Source: Rhodobacteraceae bacterium CG17_big_fil_post_rev_8_21_14_2_50_63_15 (lineage in GTDB: Bacteria; Pseudomonadota; Alphaproteobacteria; Rhodobacterales; Rhodobacteraceae). Taken from it: a stretch of DNA of 57,464 bases. The notes beneath the pieces were generated by a model. The model worked only from the letters and a program-made list of their open reading frames with translations. It did no database searches and was not told the DNA's origin. Shown here one piece after another: positions 43,582 to 52,916 of the stretch (within the stretch, counting starts at the first letter, position 1; each line of letters opens with the position of its first letter). The position numbers and the translations under genes are program-made. The stretch is taken from positions 247 through 57,710 of the forward strand of contig PFEY01000029.1 of the NCBI GenBank assembly GCA_002783205.1, given 5' to 3'.

Positions 43582-44373
43582 CTATCCGACGGTTTGCAGG
43601 AATTGTCGTAGGCGGGCCGATTGTGGCGCACCAAAGACGCGTTCGGGCGGGCCTTCTTCCTCGATCCGACCCTCGTAGAGATAGACGACGTGATCGGCCA
43701 CCTCACGGGCGAATTTCATTTCATGGGTGACGATCAGCATGGTGCGTCCTTCGGCGGCCAGATCGCGGATTACGCTCAGCACTTCGCCGACCAGTTCGGG
43801 GTCAAGCGCGCTGGTGGGTTCATCAAAGAGCATCACGCTAGGGTCAACGGCGAGAGCCCGGGCAATGGCTGCGCGTTGTTGCTGGCCACCCGACAGAAAT
43901 GCGGGAAAGGTATCGGCCTTGTCGGCGAGACCAACCCGATCGAGCAGTTGACGGGCGCGGGCAACGGCCTCGTTCTTGGGGGTTTTCAGCACATGCACCG
44001 GCACTTCGATCACGTTCTCCAGAAGCGTCCGGTGGGTCCAGAGGTTGAAGGCCTGAAACACCATGCCAAGCCTTGTGCGGATGCGTTCGATCTGGCGACG
44101 GTCAGCGGGGCTGCCATCGGCGCGCACGGCAATTTCTTCGCCGCTCACGACAATGCGGCCTGATGTGGGCGTTTCGAGAAAATTGATACAGCGCAGCATG
44201 GTCGATTTGCCGGAGCCGGATCCCCCGATGATCGCCACGACATCCCCCTTTTGTGCGCTCAACGACACCCCTTTGAGCACCTCCAGGGCGCCAAAGGACT
44301 TGTGAAGGTTTTCCACAATGATCGCCGTTTCCGCGGGCGTGGCTGCGACGGATGGTCGGGGCTCTGCTGGCAA
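43582..44373 (-). CDS. Amino-acid ABC transporter ATP-binding protein
   Basis: The 263-residue ATPase has Walker [10 protein letters not shown], signature L-S-G-G-Q-Q-Q-R, Walker [13 protein letters not shown] and an H-loop T-H-E-M. All are intact. An ~18-residue N-terminal extension precedes the conserved start. It is the first gene of the transporter operon, divergent from the TetR gene across about 87 bases with a candidate operator. Confidence 0.93.
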   Translation of the reverse strand: MPAEPRPSVAATPAETAIIVENLHKSFGALEVLKGVSLSAQKGDVVAIIGGSGSGKSTMLRCINFLETPTSGRIVVSGEEIAVRADGSPADRRQIERIRTRLGMVFQAFNLWTHRTLLENVIEVPVHVLKTPKNEAVARARQLLDRVGLADKADTFPAFLSGGQQQRAAIARALAVDPSVMLFDEPTSALDPELVGEVLSVIRDLAAEGRTMLIVTHEMKFAREVADHVVYLYEGRIEEEGPPERVFGAPQSARLRQFLQTVG

Positions 44374-44428
44374 GGCGCATTTCTCCTGTCGGCGCGCTTT
44401 TCGCCTTGTAGTAAGGCCGAACCTGGAT

Positions 44429-44448
44429 AATTATGCAAGCGTATAATT
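44429..44448. promoter_or_regulatory. Candidate TetR operator overlapping a consensus -10 element
   Basis: An inverted repeat AATTAT (44429-44434) - 8 bases - ATAATT (44443-44448) lies between the divergent transporter and tetR genes. The right arm contains a perfect TATAAT (44442-44447). A repressor bound here would block transcription toward tetR and probably the transporter too. No good -35 is obvious. Confidence 0.5.
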
Positions 44449-44460
44449 TTTCTCCAATGG

Positions 44461-45114
44461 ATGAAAATGCTCGTGACAGGCGAACGCCGAAAATTCAGGC
44501 GCGAGGGAGCGGACCTCCGGCGGGCGGCTCTGGTGCGTGCGACGCTGGACCTGATTGCCGAAGATGGCGTGCGGGGGGCGACCGTGCGGGCGATTGCCGA
44601 ACGTGCAGCGGTGACGCAGGGCATGATCCGGCATTATTTTTCAACCAAGGAGGAATTGGTTCTGGCCGCCTATCTGGAGCATATGGCGGGGCTGACCGAA
44701 CAGACGTTTGCCCCCGCTGTTCATGCGGCCACGGCGCGGGAACGGCTTGCAGCGCTGGTGGTGGCCTCGGTGACGCCACCGGTGGTCGATCCGGCCTCGG
44801 TCGGTCTATGGGCGGGGTTTCTCGGCCATGTGCGACAGGATGCGCGGATGCGCGCGGTTCATGCGCGCACCTATCACGAATTTCGTGACAAGCTGGAGGC
44901 GTTGATCGTGGCGGTATTCAAGGAAACCGGGCGTAACATCGAGGTCGTGCAGGCCCGACGCTTCGCGATTGCCTGCAATGCGATGGTTGACGGGCTGTGG
45001 CTGGAGGGTGGCGCATTGCCGGAGGCGTTTGAGGCGGGCGAACTGCCCGGGATTGCGCTGGAATCGGTGGGCGCGATCCTGAATATGGATTTGAAGGAAG
45101 GTGAACATCAATGA
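44461..45114 (+). CDS. TetR-family regulator, BetI-like
   Basis: The 217-residue regulator has a helix-turn-helix (R-G-A-T-V-R-A-I-A-E-R-A-A-V-T-Q-G-M-I-R-H-Y-F) and a BetI-type C-terminal domain (W-A-G-F-L-G-H-V, A-M-V-D-G-L-W-L-E-G). BetI-like repressors often sense quaternary or methylated amines, which would fit the downstream dimethylargininase. The start could be ATG 44461 or a codon a few residues later. It overlaps the aminotransferase by 4 bases (ATGA). Confidence 0.87.
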   Translation: MKMLVTGERRKFRREGADLRRAALVRATLDLIAEDGVRGATVRAIAERAAVTQGMIRHYFSTKEELVLAAYLEHMAGLTEQTFAPAVHAATARERLAALVVASVTPPVVDPASVGLWAGFLGHVRQDARMRAVHARTYHEFRDKLEALIVAVFKETGRNIEVVQARRFAIACNAMVDGLWLEGGALPEAFEAGELPGIALESVGAILNMDLKEGEHQ

Positions 45115-46298
45115 AGTTTTCATCAATAAAAGAAAGACTTGCAGGCCTCGGTGGGGCAAAGTGGGAGGTTCATGCGCAGGCCAAGGCAATGGCGCGTGCA
45201 GGTCACGATGTGATCCTCCTGACGATTGGCGAACCCGATGTTCCGACGCCACAGGCGCTGACGGAGTCGGCCTTTGCGGCGATGCGGGCGGGGCGGACGG
45301 GCTATTCGGACGGGCGCGGCGAGCCGGGAGTGCGGCGGGCGTTGGCGGAGCGCTACAGCGCTCGGCGCGGGCGGGTGTTCCATCCCGATCAGGTGATGTG
45401 CTTTCCGGGGACGCAGACGGCGCTCTATGCGGTGATGATGGCCGTGGCTGAAGCGGGCTGCGAGGTGATGGTGGGCGATCCCATGTATGCCACCTATGAA
45501 GGCGTGATCCGGGCCACGGGGGCGGACATGGTGCCGGTGCCGTTGAGACCCGAGAACGGGTTCCGGCTGGCAGCGAAAGATGCAGAGCGTCTCATAACCT
45601 CAAGAACGCGCGCTATCTTGTTGACAACGCCTCATAATCCAACAGGCGCAATCCTGCGCACCGAGGACATAGCCGCCCTCGGTCGACTGGCGGTCGAGCA
45701 TGATCTGTGGATCATTTCGGATGAGGTCTATGAAGAGTTGATCTTTGACGGATGCCCCTTTGTCTCGCCGTTATCCTTTGCCGATCTGGCCGAGCGCGTG
45801 GTGGCGGTTTCGTCGATCTCGAAAAGCCATGCCGCGCCCGGATTTCGCAGCGGATGGTGCGTGGGATCGCTGGAATTCACGGCCTCTCTCTTGGCCCTGT
45901 CCGAGGTAATGCTCTTTGGTAATCAACCCTTTATCGCTGACATGACAGAACAGGCCATCCGCGAGGGCTCGTCTGTTGCGCCCGGCATGAGAGCGCGGTT
46001 TGCGGCGCGGGCGGCGATGCTGGCGGATCGCTTGGGTCGCGAGACGGGGTTGGTGGTGCATCGCCCCGAGGCGGGGATGTTTGCGATGGTTGATGTCAGC
46101 GCCACGGGCATGAACGGTGCCGCCTATGCCTATGATCTACTGGCAAAAAAAGGAGTTGCAGTCATGCCGGGTGCATCCTTTGGCACGAGTCTGGACGGTT
46201 GGGTCAGGCTGGCGCTGACGGTTGGAGACGCGCCCTTTGCCGATGCCATTGACCGGATCGTGGCTCATGCCAACGCAGCACAACTCAAGATCGCCTGA
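45111..46298 (+). CDS. Class I/II pyridoxal-phosphate aminotransferase
   Basis: The 395-residue aspartate-aminotransferase-fold enzyme has T-I-G-E-P-D near residue 40, N-P-T-G at 176-179, D204 and Y207 in S-D-E-V-Y, and the PLP lysine K238 in S-I-S-K-S-H-A-A-P-G-F-R-S-G-W. The substrate is unknown; in this setting arginine, citrulline or ornithine transamination is plausible. It is co-translated with the BetI-like regulator and followed by ddaH after 35 bases. Confidence 0.87.
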   Translation: MKFSSIKERLAGLGGAKWEVHAQAKAMARAGHDVILLTIGEPDVPTPQALTESAFAAMRAGRTGYSDGRGEPGVRRALAERYSARRGRVFHPDQVMCFPGTQTALYAVMMAVAEAGCEVMVGDPMYATYEGVIRATGADMVPVPLRPENGFRLAAKDAERLITSRTRAILLTTPHNPTGAILRTEDIAALGRLAVEHDLWIISDEVYEELIFDGCPFVSPLSFADLAERVVAVSSISKSHAAPGFRSGWCVGSLEFTASLLALSEVMLFGNQPFIADMTEQAIREGSSVAPGMRARFAARAAMLADRLGRETGLVVHRPEAGMFAMVDVSATGMNGAAYAYDLLAKKGVAVMPGASFGTSLDGWVRLALTVGDAPFADAIDRIVAHANAAQLKIA

Positions 46299-46333
46299 AT
46301 ACCATGAATACAATAATAACAATGGGATAAGTG

Positions 46334-47116
46334 ATGAACTCTACGCATATTTTTGGTCATGCCATCACTCGAAAGCCGGGCCGGAGCATCGTTGACGGGT
46401 TGCGCGCCGCGGATATTGGCACGCCGGATCTGGCGCGGATGCTGGAGGCTCATGCGGCCTATGTGGCGGCGCTGCGCAGCACCGGGGCCGAGGTGGTGGA
46501 ATTGCCCGCATTGGAGGCGTATCCGGATTCTGTTTTCGTAGAAGATACAATGCTTTGCCTCCCGAAAGTGACGATTTCGATGCGCCCCGGTGCGGTCAGT
46601 CGTCAAGGCGAAGTGGCCGAGATGATGCCTGCCGTCAGGGCGTTCTACGGGGAAAAAATGCGGGAGATTTCAGCCCCTGGAACCATCGAAGGCGGCGATA
46701 TTCTGGTGACGGGCCGCGAGATTCTGGTGGGTTTGTCGGCGCGCACGACTCGTGATGGAATCTCGCAACTTACGGATATTGCAAGAGAATATGGCTATTC
46801 CACGCGGATGGTGGAGACCCCGGACGGGGTGCTTCATTTCAAGACCGATTGCGGGTTGCTTGACGCTGATACGATTCTGGCAACGCCTCGGCTGGCGGCG
46901 TCGGGCTGTTTCGACGGCTATCGCGTGTTGCATGTCGCGCCTGAGGAGGAGGCAGCAAGTAATTGTATTCGTTTCAATAACCTTGTCATCATGGCGTCTG
47001 GATTCCAACGCACGGCAGCGATGCTCGACGCGGCGGGCTATCAGGTGGTGGAGATCGAAAACAGCGAATGTGCCAAGCTGGATGGTGGCATGTCCTGTCT
47101 TTCGCTGCGATTCTGA
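46334..47116 (+). CDS. ddaH: Dimethylargininase (N-omega,N-omega-dimethylarginine dimethylaminohydrolase)
   Basis: The 260-residue amidinotransferase-fold enzyme has F-V-E-D (68-71), G-T-I-E-G-G-D (E119), catalytic His168 (V-L-H-F-K) and catalytic Cys255 (G-G-M-S-C-L-S-L-R). This is the layout of Pseudomonas-type DDAH. It hydrolyses asymmetric dimethylarginine or monomethylarginine to citrulline and (di)methylamine. ATG 46334 is used rather than the GTG just before it. It lies between an aminotransferase and an amine oxidase. Confidence 0.9.
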   Translation: MNSTHIFGHAITRKPGRSIVDGLRAADIGTPDLARMLEAHAAYVAALRSTGAEVVELPALEAYPDSVFVEDTMLCLPKVTISMRPGAVSRQGEVAEMMPAVRAFYGEKMREISAPGTIEGGDILVTGREILVGLSARTTRDGISQLTDIAREYGYSTRMVETPDGVLHFKTDCGLLDADTILATPRLAASGCFDGYRVLHVAPEEEAASNCIRFNNLVIMASGFQRTAAMLDAAGYQVVEIENSECAKLDGGMSCLSLRF

Positions 47117-47197
47117 ATGGACATGTCGTGCAGGATGTACGCAGCTTTCGTACACAACCGGACCTTGCCCGCGCGGGCGTGACATCAGGAGAGGATC

Positions 47198-48526
47198 ATG
47201 CGGATAGAATGGGCCCCGGAAGCCGATCTGGGAACCCCTTACTGGTGGTCTGCCCTTGACGCATCGGAGCCGTCCGACCCGCTACCCGAGACCTGCGATC
47301 TTCTGGTGATCGGTGCGGGCTATGCCGGGCTCTCGGCGGCGCTGGCGGCGCAGGACTGCGGGGCGCGGGTGGTGGTGGTCGATGCGGGTGAGCCGGGGTT
47401 TGGTGCTTCGACCCGCAACGGGGGAATGTTCGGGGCGCATCCGCGACTGGGCTGGGCGACGCTGAAGGCGCAATTCGGGGCAGAGGTGGCGGATGGGCTC
47501 TTTGCCGAGGCGCAACCGGCGCTCGATTGGGCCAAGAACCTGATTGCGCGAGAGGCGATCACGTGCGACCTGCAACAAACCGGGCGGATTCAGCTGGCCT
47601 ACACACCGGCGCATTTTGCCACCCAGAAAGCCATGGTGAGGACCATCCGCGAGAAGAGCACGGTCGATGCGCAGATCGTCGAGCGCGCCGATCTGGGTCA
47701 GGAGATTGCGACCCGTCTCTATCATGGCGGGCTGCTCTTTCCCGCGCATTGCGCGATTCACCCGGCCAAATTCCATCAGGGATTGCTGCGTGCGGTGCGG
47801 CAACGGGGCGTGCCGGTGGTGGGGCAGGCGGGCGTCAGGGCGCTGGAGCAGTCCGGCAACCAGTATGCTGCGCAGACCGCCAAGGGGTTGATCCGGGCGC
47901 AGAAGGTGGTGCTGGCCACCAACGGCTACACGACACAGCCCTTTCGCTGGCATATGGCACGGGTGTTTCCGCTGCCCTCCTACATCATTGCGACCGAGGA
48001 ATTGCCGTCGAACCTGATTGGTCACATTGCGCCGGGGCGGCGGATGATGGTCGAGACGCGGGCGCGGCACAGCTATTTCAGGATTTCGCCGGATGGCCGA
48101 CGGGTGATCTTTGGCGGCCGCGCCTCGATGGCAGAGATGGGGCCAGAGCGCGCCGCCGCGCAACTCTACAAGATCATGCTGGGCATCTGGCCCGAACTGG
48201 AAGGCACGCGGCTCAGTCATTCTTGGCGGGGCAACACCGGCTATTCGTTTTCGCACATGCCGCATGTCGGTCAGGCGGACGGCGTGCATTATGCCATGGG
48301 GTTTTCCGGCTCTGGGACGGTCATGGCGCCCTGGCTGGGGGCAAAGGCAGGCTATCAGGCGATGGGCGATGCGCGCGGGGCGACCGCCTATAGCGCCACG
48401 CGGCTCGAGCGCAGTTGGCTGCATCCGCTCGAGCGGCCGCATTTCCTGCGCGCGGCGAATCTGTGGTATCGGCAGGTGGTGGACCGGGTGGAGCGCTGGC
48501 AGGCGGGGCCGGGGCGCGACGGCTGA
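47198..48526 (+). CDS. FAD-dependent amine/amino-acid oxidase (DAO family, PuuB-like)
   Basis: The 442-residue flavoprotein has G-A-G-Y-A-G (39-44), G-A-S-T-R-N-G-G-M, and the C-terminal G-N-T-G-Y-S-F-S-H-M-P-H-V-G and G-F-S-G-S-G-T-V-M-A-P blocks of DadA/PuuB-like oxidases. It probably oxidises an amine or amino acid from the same pathway, giving an aldehyde or keto acid and H2O2. A good AGGAGAGG site precedes the ATG. The spacing after ddaH (81 bases) fits one operon. Confidence 0.87.
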   Translation: MRIEWAPEADLGTPYWWSALDASEPSDPLPETCDLLVIGAGYAGLSAALAAQDCGARVVVVDAGEPGFGASTRNGGMFGAHPRLGWATLKAQFGAEVADGLFAEAQPALDWAKNLIAREAITCDLQQTGRIQLAYTPAHFATQKAMVRTIREKSTVDAQIVERADLGQEIATRLYHGGLLFPAHCAIHPAKFHQGLLRAVRQRGVPVVGQAGVRALEQSGNQYAAQTAKGLIRAQKVVLATNGYTTQPFRWHMARVFPLPSYIIATEELPSNLIGHIAPGRRMMVETRARHSYFRISPDGRRVIFGGRASMAEMGPERAAAQLYKIMLGIWPELEGTRLSHSWRGNTGYSFSHMPHVGQADGVHYAMGFSGSGTVMAPWLGAKAGYQAMGDARGATAYSATRLERSWLHPLERPHFLRAANLWYRQVVDRVERWQAGPGRDG

Positions 48527-48702
48527 GGCCAAGGGGGTGTCGCGCGGCGGTTGTGTCACGTTATCGTTGTTTTGCGTCGCTCAACCGGGCGACACGTAGC
48601 TGTGATTGGACAGTGAACACCCCAAGAGGGCATCCAAGGACTCAAGTCAGCCGCGGAACATGGGTTGGCAGTCAACAAAAGACGCGTCCTGGAGGGGCAT
48701 CC
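48527..48702 (+). promoter_or_regulatory. Upstream region of the first porin
   Basis: A 176-base gap with no gene. GGAGG stands 7 bases before the porin ATG. The stretch 48548-48580 (TGTCACGTTATCGTTGTTTT) is AT-richer and may carry the promoter, but no confident -35/-10 was assigned. Confidence 0.35.
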
Positions 48703-49887
48703 ATGAAAAAACATCTTCTGAGCACAAGTGCGATCGCCTTGGCAGTCGCCAGCGTTGGGGCACCGGGTTCGGCCCAGGAATGGGACATGAAATGGGGCGG
48801 CTATCACTCGAGCCATGTCGGCTATGTCAATGTCGATTCCAACACCCCGGCCCATATCGGCGGCGATTTCGACGGCGTCGATGTCTATACCGAAGCGGAA
48901 ATTCAGTTCACCCCTTCGGTCAAGCTCGACAATGGCCTGACCTTTGGTGTCAACGTCCAATACGAATCGACCACCAATGGCGGCGCTTTCGTGGACGAAT
49001 CCTACCTGACGATTTCGAGCGACACGCTGGGCAAGATCGATATCGGTAACGAGAACTCTGTCGGCTACAAGATGATCGTGACGGCGCCGCAGGTGGATGG
49101 CTCGATCTGGATCAACTCGCCGTCGATCTCGGGCTTCATCCCGATTTCGGTCAGCGTCGGCGGCAACCTGCCGTGGAACTTCCGCCAGTCAGCGATTTCG
49201 GCCTATGCCGAGGTGCTGGGCAACAACGACGTGCCGCGCATCAGCTACTACACGCCCAGCTTCAACGGCCTGACCCTTGGGGTGTCCTACGCCGCATCGA
49301 GCAACGTGCTGGGCAGTGGCGTCAATGCCGGCAACAACTTTGGCGTGAACCGCAATATCGGCGTCAACGACATCTTTGACATCGCGGTGGCCTATACCCA
49401 GTCGTTCAACGGCGTAGATATTGACCTGGCCGCGCGCTGGGGCACGGCGAGCAACGACACCGGCACTCCCGGCACCGACGATCCCGAGATCTGGGGCCTT
49501 GGCGGGACGATCGGCTATGCCGGGTTCGTCTTTGGCGGCTCCTATGTCGAGAATGACAATGGCGATCTGATCCCCGATGAAGAGGGCTGGGCGCTGGGGG
49601 CGACCTATGATATCCCCGGCCCCTGGCTGATTGGCATCGACACCTATCAGGGCCAATATAATGGCACCGGCGCAGGCAATGGCGATCAGGCCGAATTCGA
49701 GGCCTATCAGATCATTGGCAACCGCGAGATCGGGCCGGGTGTAAGCTGGGCGATCTATGCCGTTTATGCCGAAGGCACCGTGAACAACGATGCGGGCGGC
49801 ACGTTCAGCGCGATTGCGGGGCAGGCGGTCGGCAATACCAGCGTCGAAGGCACCCTGATCGGCACGTCGATCAACCTGAGTTTCTGA
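48703..49887 (+). CDS. Outer-membrane porin, copy 1
   Basis: The 394-residue protein has a signal peptide (M-K-K-H-L-L-S-T-S-A-I-A-L-A through S-A-Q) and then a beta-barrel pattern of alternating polar/hydrophobic strands ending in the outer-membrane-targeting Phe (S-I-N-L-S-F). Repeated G-N-N-F-G-V-N, Y-Y-T-P-S-F-N-G-L-T and W-G-T-A-S-N-D-T-G segments are shared with the two copies downstream. It is a general porin of the Rhodobacterales type; substrate unknown. A strong terminator follows. Confidence 0.88.
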   Translation: MKKHLLSTSAIALAVASVGAPGSAQEWDMKWGGYHSSHVGYVNVDSNTPAHIGGDFDGVDVYTEAEIQFTPSVKLDNGLTFGVNVQYESTTNGGAFVDESYLTISSDTLGKIDIGNENSVGYKMIVTAPQVDGSIWINSPSISGFIPISVSVGGNLPWNFRQSAISAYAEVLGNNDVPRISYYTPSFNGLTLGVSYAASSNVLGSGVNAGNNFGVNRNIGVNDIFDIAVAYTQSFNGVDIDLAARWGTASNDTGTPGTDDPEIWGLGGTIGYAGFVFGGSYVENDNGDLIPDEEGWALGATYDIPGPWLIGIDTYQGQYNGTGAGNGDQAEFEAYQIIGNREIGPGVSWAIYAVYAEGTVNNDAGGTFSAIAGQAVGNTSVEGTLIGTSINLSF

Positions 49888-49910
49888 GCATCGCGCAAAG
49901 TCGAACGGCA

Positions 49911-49936
49911 AGAGCGGGGGGCCCTCCCCGCTCTTT
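49911..49936 (+). terminator. Rho-independent terminator after porin 1
   Basis: AGAGCGGGG (49911-49919) pairs with CCCCGCTCT (49926-49934), then TTT. It lies 24 bases after the porin stop and should isolate it from the pseudogene copy. Confidence 0.8.
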
Positions 49937-50176
49937 GCATGTCTGCGTCGCGGCCGTGGACCCGGACGCAGACAATGACCCGGAGTGAGATCGCCTCTGA
50001 CTGTCCCTGTCAGCGTGATGTGTCTTACGTGCCACGACTCTTAACGTTCATTTCTTTTGCGAAGGCAAATTTTGACAGATTTGTGATGATTGAGGCTTCA
50101 GGTTCTGAAACCGGCTGTTCGCTTTGGCCAAGTTCAGAATAGTCCCGGTCCATCCGGCACAAGAAAGGGACACAGC
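49937..50176 (+). other. Interval ahead of the porin pseudogene
   Basis: 240 bases with no gene. The 3' half is AT-rich (50040-50100) and holds a likely remnant promoter and an AAGGGA ribosome site about 9 bases before the ATG at 50177. So the disabled copy may still be transcribed. Confidence 0.4.
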
Positions 50177-51259
50177 ATGAAAAAGAAGCTTCTGAGCACA
50201 AGCGCGATTGCCCTGGGCGTTGCCGCGCTGGCGGCACCGGCATCGGCGCAGGACTGGGACATGAAATGAGGCGGGTTTTTCACCTCTCATGTCGGCTATG
50301 TCAACGTTGATACCAACACCGCCGCGCAGCTTGGTGCGGATTTTGATGGTGTGGATACCTTGAACACCGGCGAAATCACCTTCAGCCCGTCGGTGACGCT
50401 CGACAACGGTCTGACATTTGGCATCAACGTCGATTACGAAACGACCGTCAACGTCGGCGCGATCGTGGACGATTCGTTCATGTCGATTTCGAGCGACACG
50501 CTGGGCAAGATCGATATCGGCAACACCAACTCTGTCGGCTACAACATGATCGTCGCGGCGCCGGGTCTGGATGGCAGCATCTATATCAACTCCCCCTCGT
50601 TGTCGGGCTTCATTCCGATTTCGATTGGCGCGGGCGGCAACCTGCCGTGGAATTTCCAGTCAGCGGCGATCTCGTCCTTTCCTATGTGGCGTCGAGCGAT
50701 GTGGGCGGGTCGGGTGTCAATTCCGGCAACAACTTCGGTGTGAACCGGAATGTCGGCATCAACGACGTCTTTGACATTGCCGTGGCCTACAGCCAGTCGT
50801 TCAACCGGGTCGATGTCAGCGTGGCGGGCCGTTGGGGCACTGCCAGCAATGACACCGGCATCGCTGGCAGCAATGATCCCGAGGTCTGGGCTATCGGCGG
50901 GTCCGTCGGCTTTGCCGGCTTTACCTTTGGGGGGGGCCTATGCCGAGAATGACAATGGCAATCTGGCGCCTGACGAGGAAGGCTGGAGCCTTGGGGTGAC
51001 TTACGATATCGAGGGGCCCTGGGCGATCGGCTTTGATACCTATCAGGGCGAATGGAATGGCGTGGGCAATGGCGACAAGGCGGAATACGAGGCCTATCAG
51101 CTGATCGCGAACCGTGATCTGGGCGCGGGCGTCAGCTGGTCGATCTATGCCGTTTATGCCGAAGGCACGGTAAATGCTGACCTGGGCGGCACGTTCGGCA
51201 ATGCCAATACCAGCGTCGAGGGCACATTGATCGGCACTTCGGTCAATCTCTATTTCTGA
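50177..51259 (+). pseudogene. Porin, copy 2, disrupted by a nonsense codon and two frame changes
   Basis: The ATG at 50177 begins M-K-K-K-L-L-S-T-S-A-I-A-L-G-V-A and matches copies 1 and 3, but the Trp codon in M-K-W-G-G is TGA (50267-50269). Homology continues in the same frame to about 50660 (N-L-P-W-N-F-Q-S). The segment corresponding to N-N-D-V-P-R-I-S-Y-Y-T-P-S-F-N-G is then missing and the match resumes in a second frame (Y-V-A-S-S-D-V-G-G-S-G-V). At a G-run near 50930 it shifts to a third frame (A-E-N-D-N-G-N-L) and ends in S-V-N-L-Y-F at 51259. Signal peptide and end are intact, so decay looks fairly recent. Confidence 0.85.
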
Positions 51260-51280
51260 GCGAGCAACAGAGACAGGCCA

Positions 51281-51304
51281 AGGCGGGGGATTTCCCCCGC
51301 CTTT
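51281..51304 (+). terminator. Rho-independent terminator after the porin pseudogene
   Basis: AGGCGGGGG (51281-51289) pairs with CCCCCGCCT (51294-51302) around a 4-base loop, then TT. Same style as the terminators of copies 1 and 3. Confidence 0.8.
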
Positions 51305-51638
51305 TGCATGTCCGGGGCGGGGTTTGACGGCACCTCTGGGGAATCTGGTCGCAGACCGGGGCGGCCTGGGCGTGAGTCGCGTGGGCGTGGGCGTGGGCGG
51401 AGATGGCACGCGATGGGGCCCCAAGAGCAAGAATATTACGTGATTTCAGAGATTCGCGGAATTCCGCGCCGTCCTGACAGGAGGGTGTGGTTTATGGGCC
51501 ACATTCGAGACGGGAAGGGGGCGATGGCGGGGGGCTTCGTTGACACTCGGGGGCAGAATGGCGCATTCCGTGATCCAAGCCGTTTCCAATGACTGGTGCG
51601 GCGGATGTGAATTAACCTGCTTATGAGGAGGGACACCC
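51305..51638 (+). other. Interval ahead of porin copy 3
   Basis: About 330 bases with no convincing gene. It contains a triple hexamer GTGGGC (51381-51398), an AT-richer part at 51430-51465 and a strong ribosome site GAGGAGGGA (51625-51633) before the TTG start. The porin 3 promoter should lie here; no clear motif was assigned. Confidence 0.4.
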
Positions 51639-52820
51639 TTGAAAAAGCATCTTCTGAGCACCAGCGCAATCGCACTTGGCGTTGCAATGGTCTCGCCGGC
51701 TTCGGCCCAGGAATGGAACATGAAGTGGGGTGGTTTCCACAACACGCATGTCGGCTACGTCAACGTTGATACGGATACCGCTGCACAACTTGGTGCAGAC
51801 TTTGACGGTGTTGACACCTATACCAACGCTGAGATCCACTTTACCCCGTCGGTAACTCTGGACAACGGCCTGACCTTCGGGATCGACGTTCAGTACGAAG
51901 CCAAAACCAACGGCGGCGCGATCGTCGACGAATCGTTCATGACGATCAAGTCGGACACGCTGGGCAAGATCGACCTCGGCAACGAGAACTCTGCCGGTTA
52001 CAAGATGATGGTCGGCGGGGGCTCTGCCCAAGTCGGTGGCGGCATCGGCATCAACTCGCCGTCGCTGTCGGGATTCGTTCCGATCTCGGTCGGCTCCGGC
52101 GGTAACCTGCCGTGGAACTTCCGTCAGTCGGGTATTTCGCAGTGGACTGAGGTTGTCGGCAACAACGACGTGCCGCGCATCACCTACTATACGCCGTCCT
52201 TCAACGGTCTGACGATCGGTGTGTCCTATGCTGCTTCGGCCAACGGCCTTGGCGGCTCGGGTGTGAACGCCGGCAACAACTTTGGTGTCAACCGCAATGT
52301 GGGTGTCAACGACATCTTCGACATCGGCGTCGCTTACAGCCAGTCGTTCAACGGCGTTGATCTGACCCTGTCCGGTCGTTACGGCACGGCCAGCAACGAC
52401 ACTGGCATCGCAAACACGGATGATCCCGATGTCTGGGGTGTTGGCGCTCTCATCGGCGTCGCCGGATGGACCTTCGGTGGTCACTACGGCGAGAACGACA
52501 ACGGCGGTCTGCTTCCCGATCAAGAAGGCTGGAGCCTTGGTGTGTCCTATGACATCGCAGGTCCGTGGTCTGTCGGCTTTGACACCTATCAAGGTGAGTG
52601 GGACGACAATGTCGGTGGCAAGGCTGAATATGAAGGCTATCAACTGGTTGCCAACCGCAAACTGGGTGCTGGCGTAAGCTGGTCGGTTTACGCGATGTAT
52701 GCCGAAGGCACTGTGAACGGAGCGGGTCTCGCAGGCGGTGCATTAGGCGGTGGCTCGGCCAACCCGAACACCTCGGTTGAAGGCACGCTGATCGGCACGT
52801 CGGTCAACCTGAAATTCTGA
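51639..52820 (+). CDS. Outer-membrane porin, copy 3
   Basis: The 393-residue protein starts with TTG 51639, supported by GAGGAGGGA 5 bases upstream. It has a signal peptide (K-K-H-L-L-S-T-S-A-I-A-L-G through S-A-Q), a beta-barrel body closely similar to copy 1, and the terminal Phe (V-N-L-K-F). Codon choice is more T-ended than in copy 1, so the copies are not a very recent perfect duplication. It is an intact general porin; substrate unknown. A very strong terminator follows. Confidence 0.88.
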   Translation: MKKHLLSTSAIALGVAMVSPASAQEWNMKWGGFHNTHVGYVNVDTDTAAQLGADFDGVDTYTNAEIHFTPSVTLDNGLTFGIDVQYEAKTNGGAIVDESFMTIKSDTLGKIDLGNENSAGYKMMVGGGSAQVGGGIGINSPSLSGFVPISVGSGGNLPWNFRQSGISQWTEVVGNNDVPRITYYTPSFNGLTIGVSYAASANGLGGSGVNAGNNFGVNRNVGVNDIFDIGVAYSQSFNGVDLTLSGRYGTASNDTGIANTDDPDVWGVGALIGVAGWTFGGHYGENDNGGLLPDQEGWSLGVSYDIAGPWSVGFDTYQGEWDDNVGGKAEYEGYQLVANRKLGAGVSWSVYAMYAEGTVNGAGLAGGALGGGSANPNTSVEGTLIGTSVNLKF

Positions 52821-52840
52821 TCGAACGATCGGAGACAACG

Positions 52841-52869
52841 AGGCGGGGGAAGATTTCCCCCGCCTTTTT
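52841..52869 (+). terminator. Rho-independent terminator after porin 3
   Basis: AGGCGGGGGAA (52841-52851) pairs perfectly with TTCCCCCGCCT (52855-52865), followed by TTTT. It lies only about 48 bases before the first sulfotransferase start, so that gene needs a promoter inside or just after it, or read-through. Confidence 0.88.
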
Positions 52870-52916
52870 CATGCCCGGATCTTTTCATGGCTGAGCCGCC
52901 GGAGTATTGCCGGGAT

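Noticed and set aside
50267-50269. TGA read as selenocysteine or recoded codon in porin copy 2
   Set aside because: The paralogues have Trp here, porins are not selenoproteins, and two further frame disruptions show a pseudogene.
50351-50743. A separate 130-codon gene inside the porin pseudogene
   Set aside because: It is the continuation of porin copy 2 homology after the nonsense codon, not an independent gene.
51381-51398. Triple GTGGGC hexamer upstream of porin 3 as a regulatory repeat
   Set aside because: Only three units, no symmetry and poor position for an operator; probably GC-rich simple sequence.
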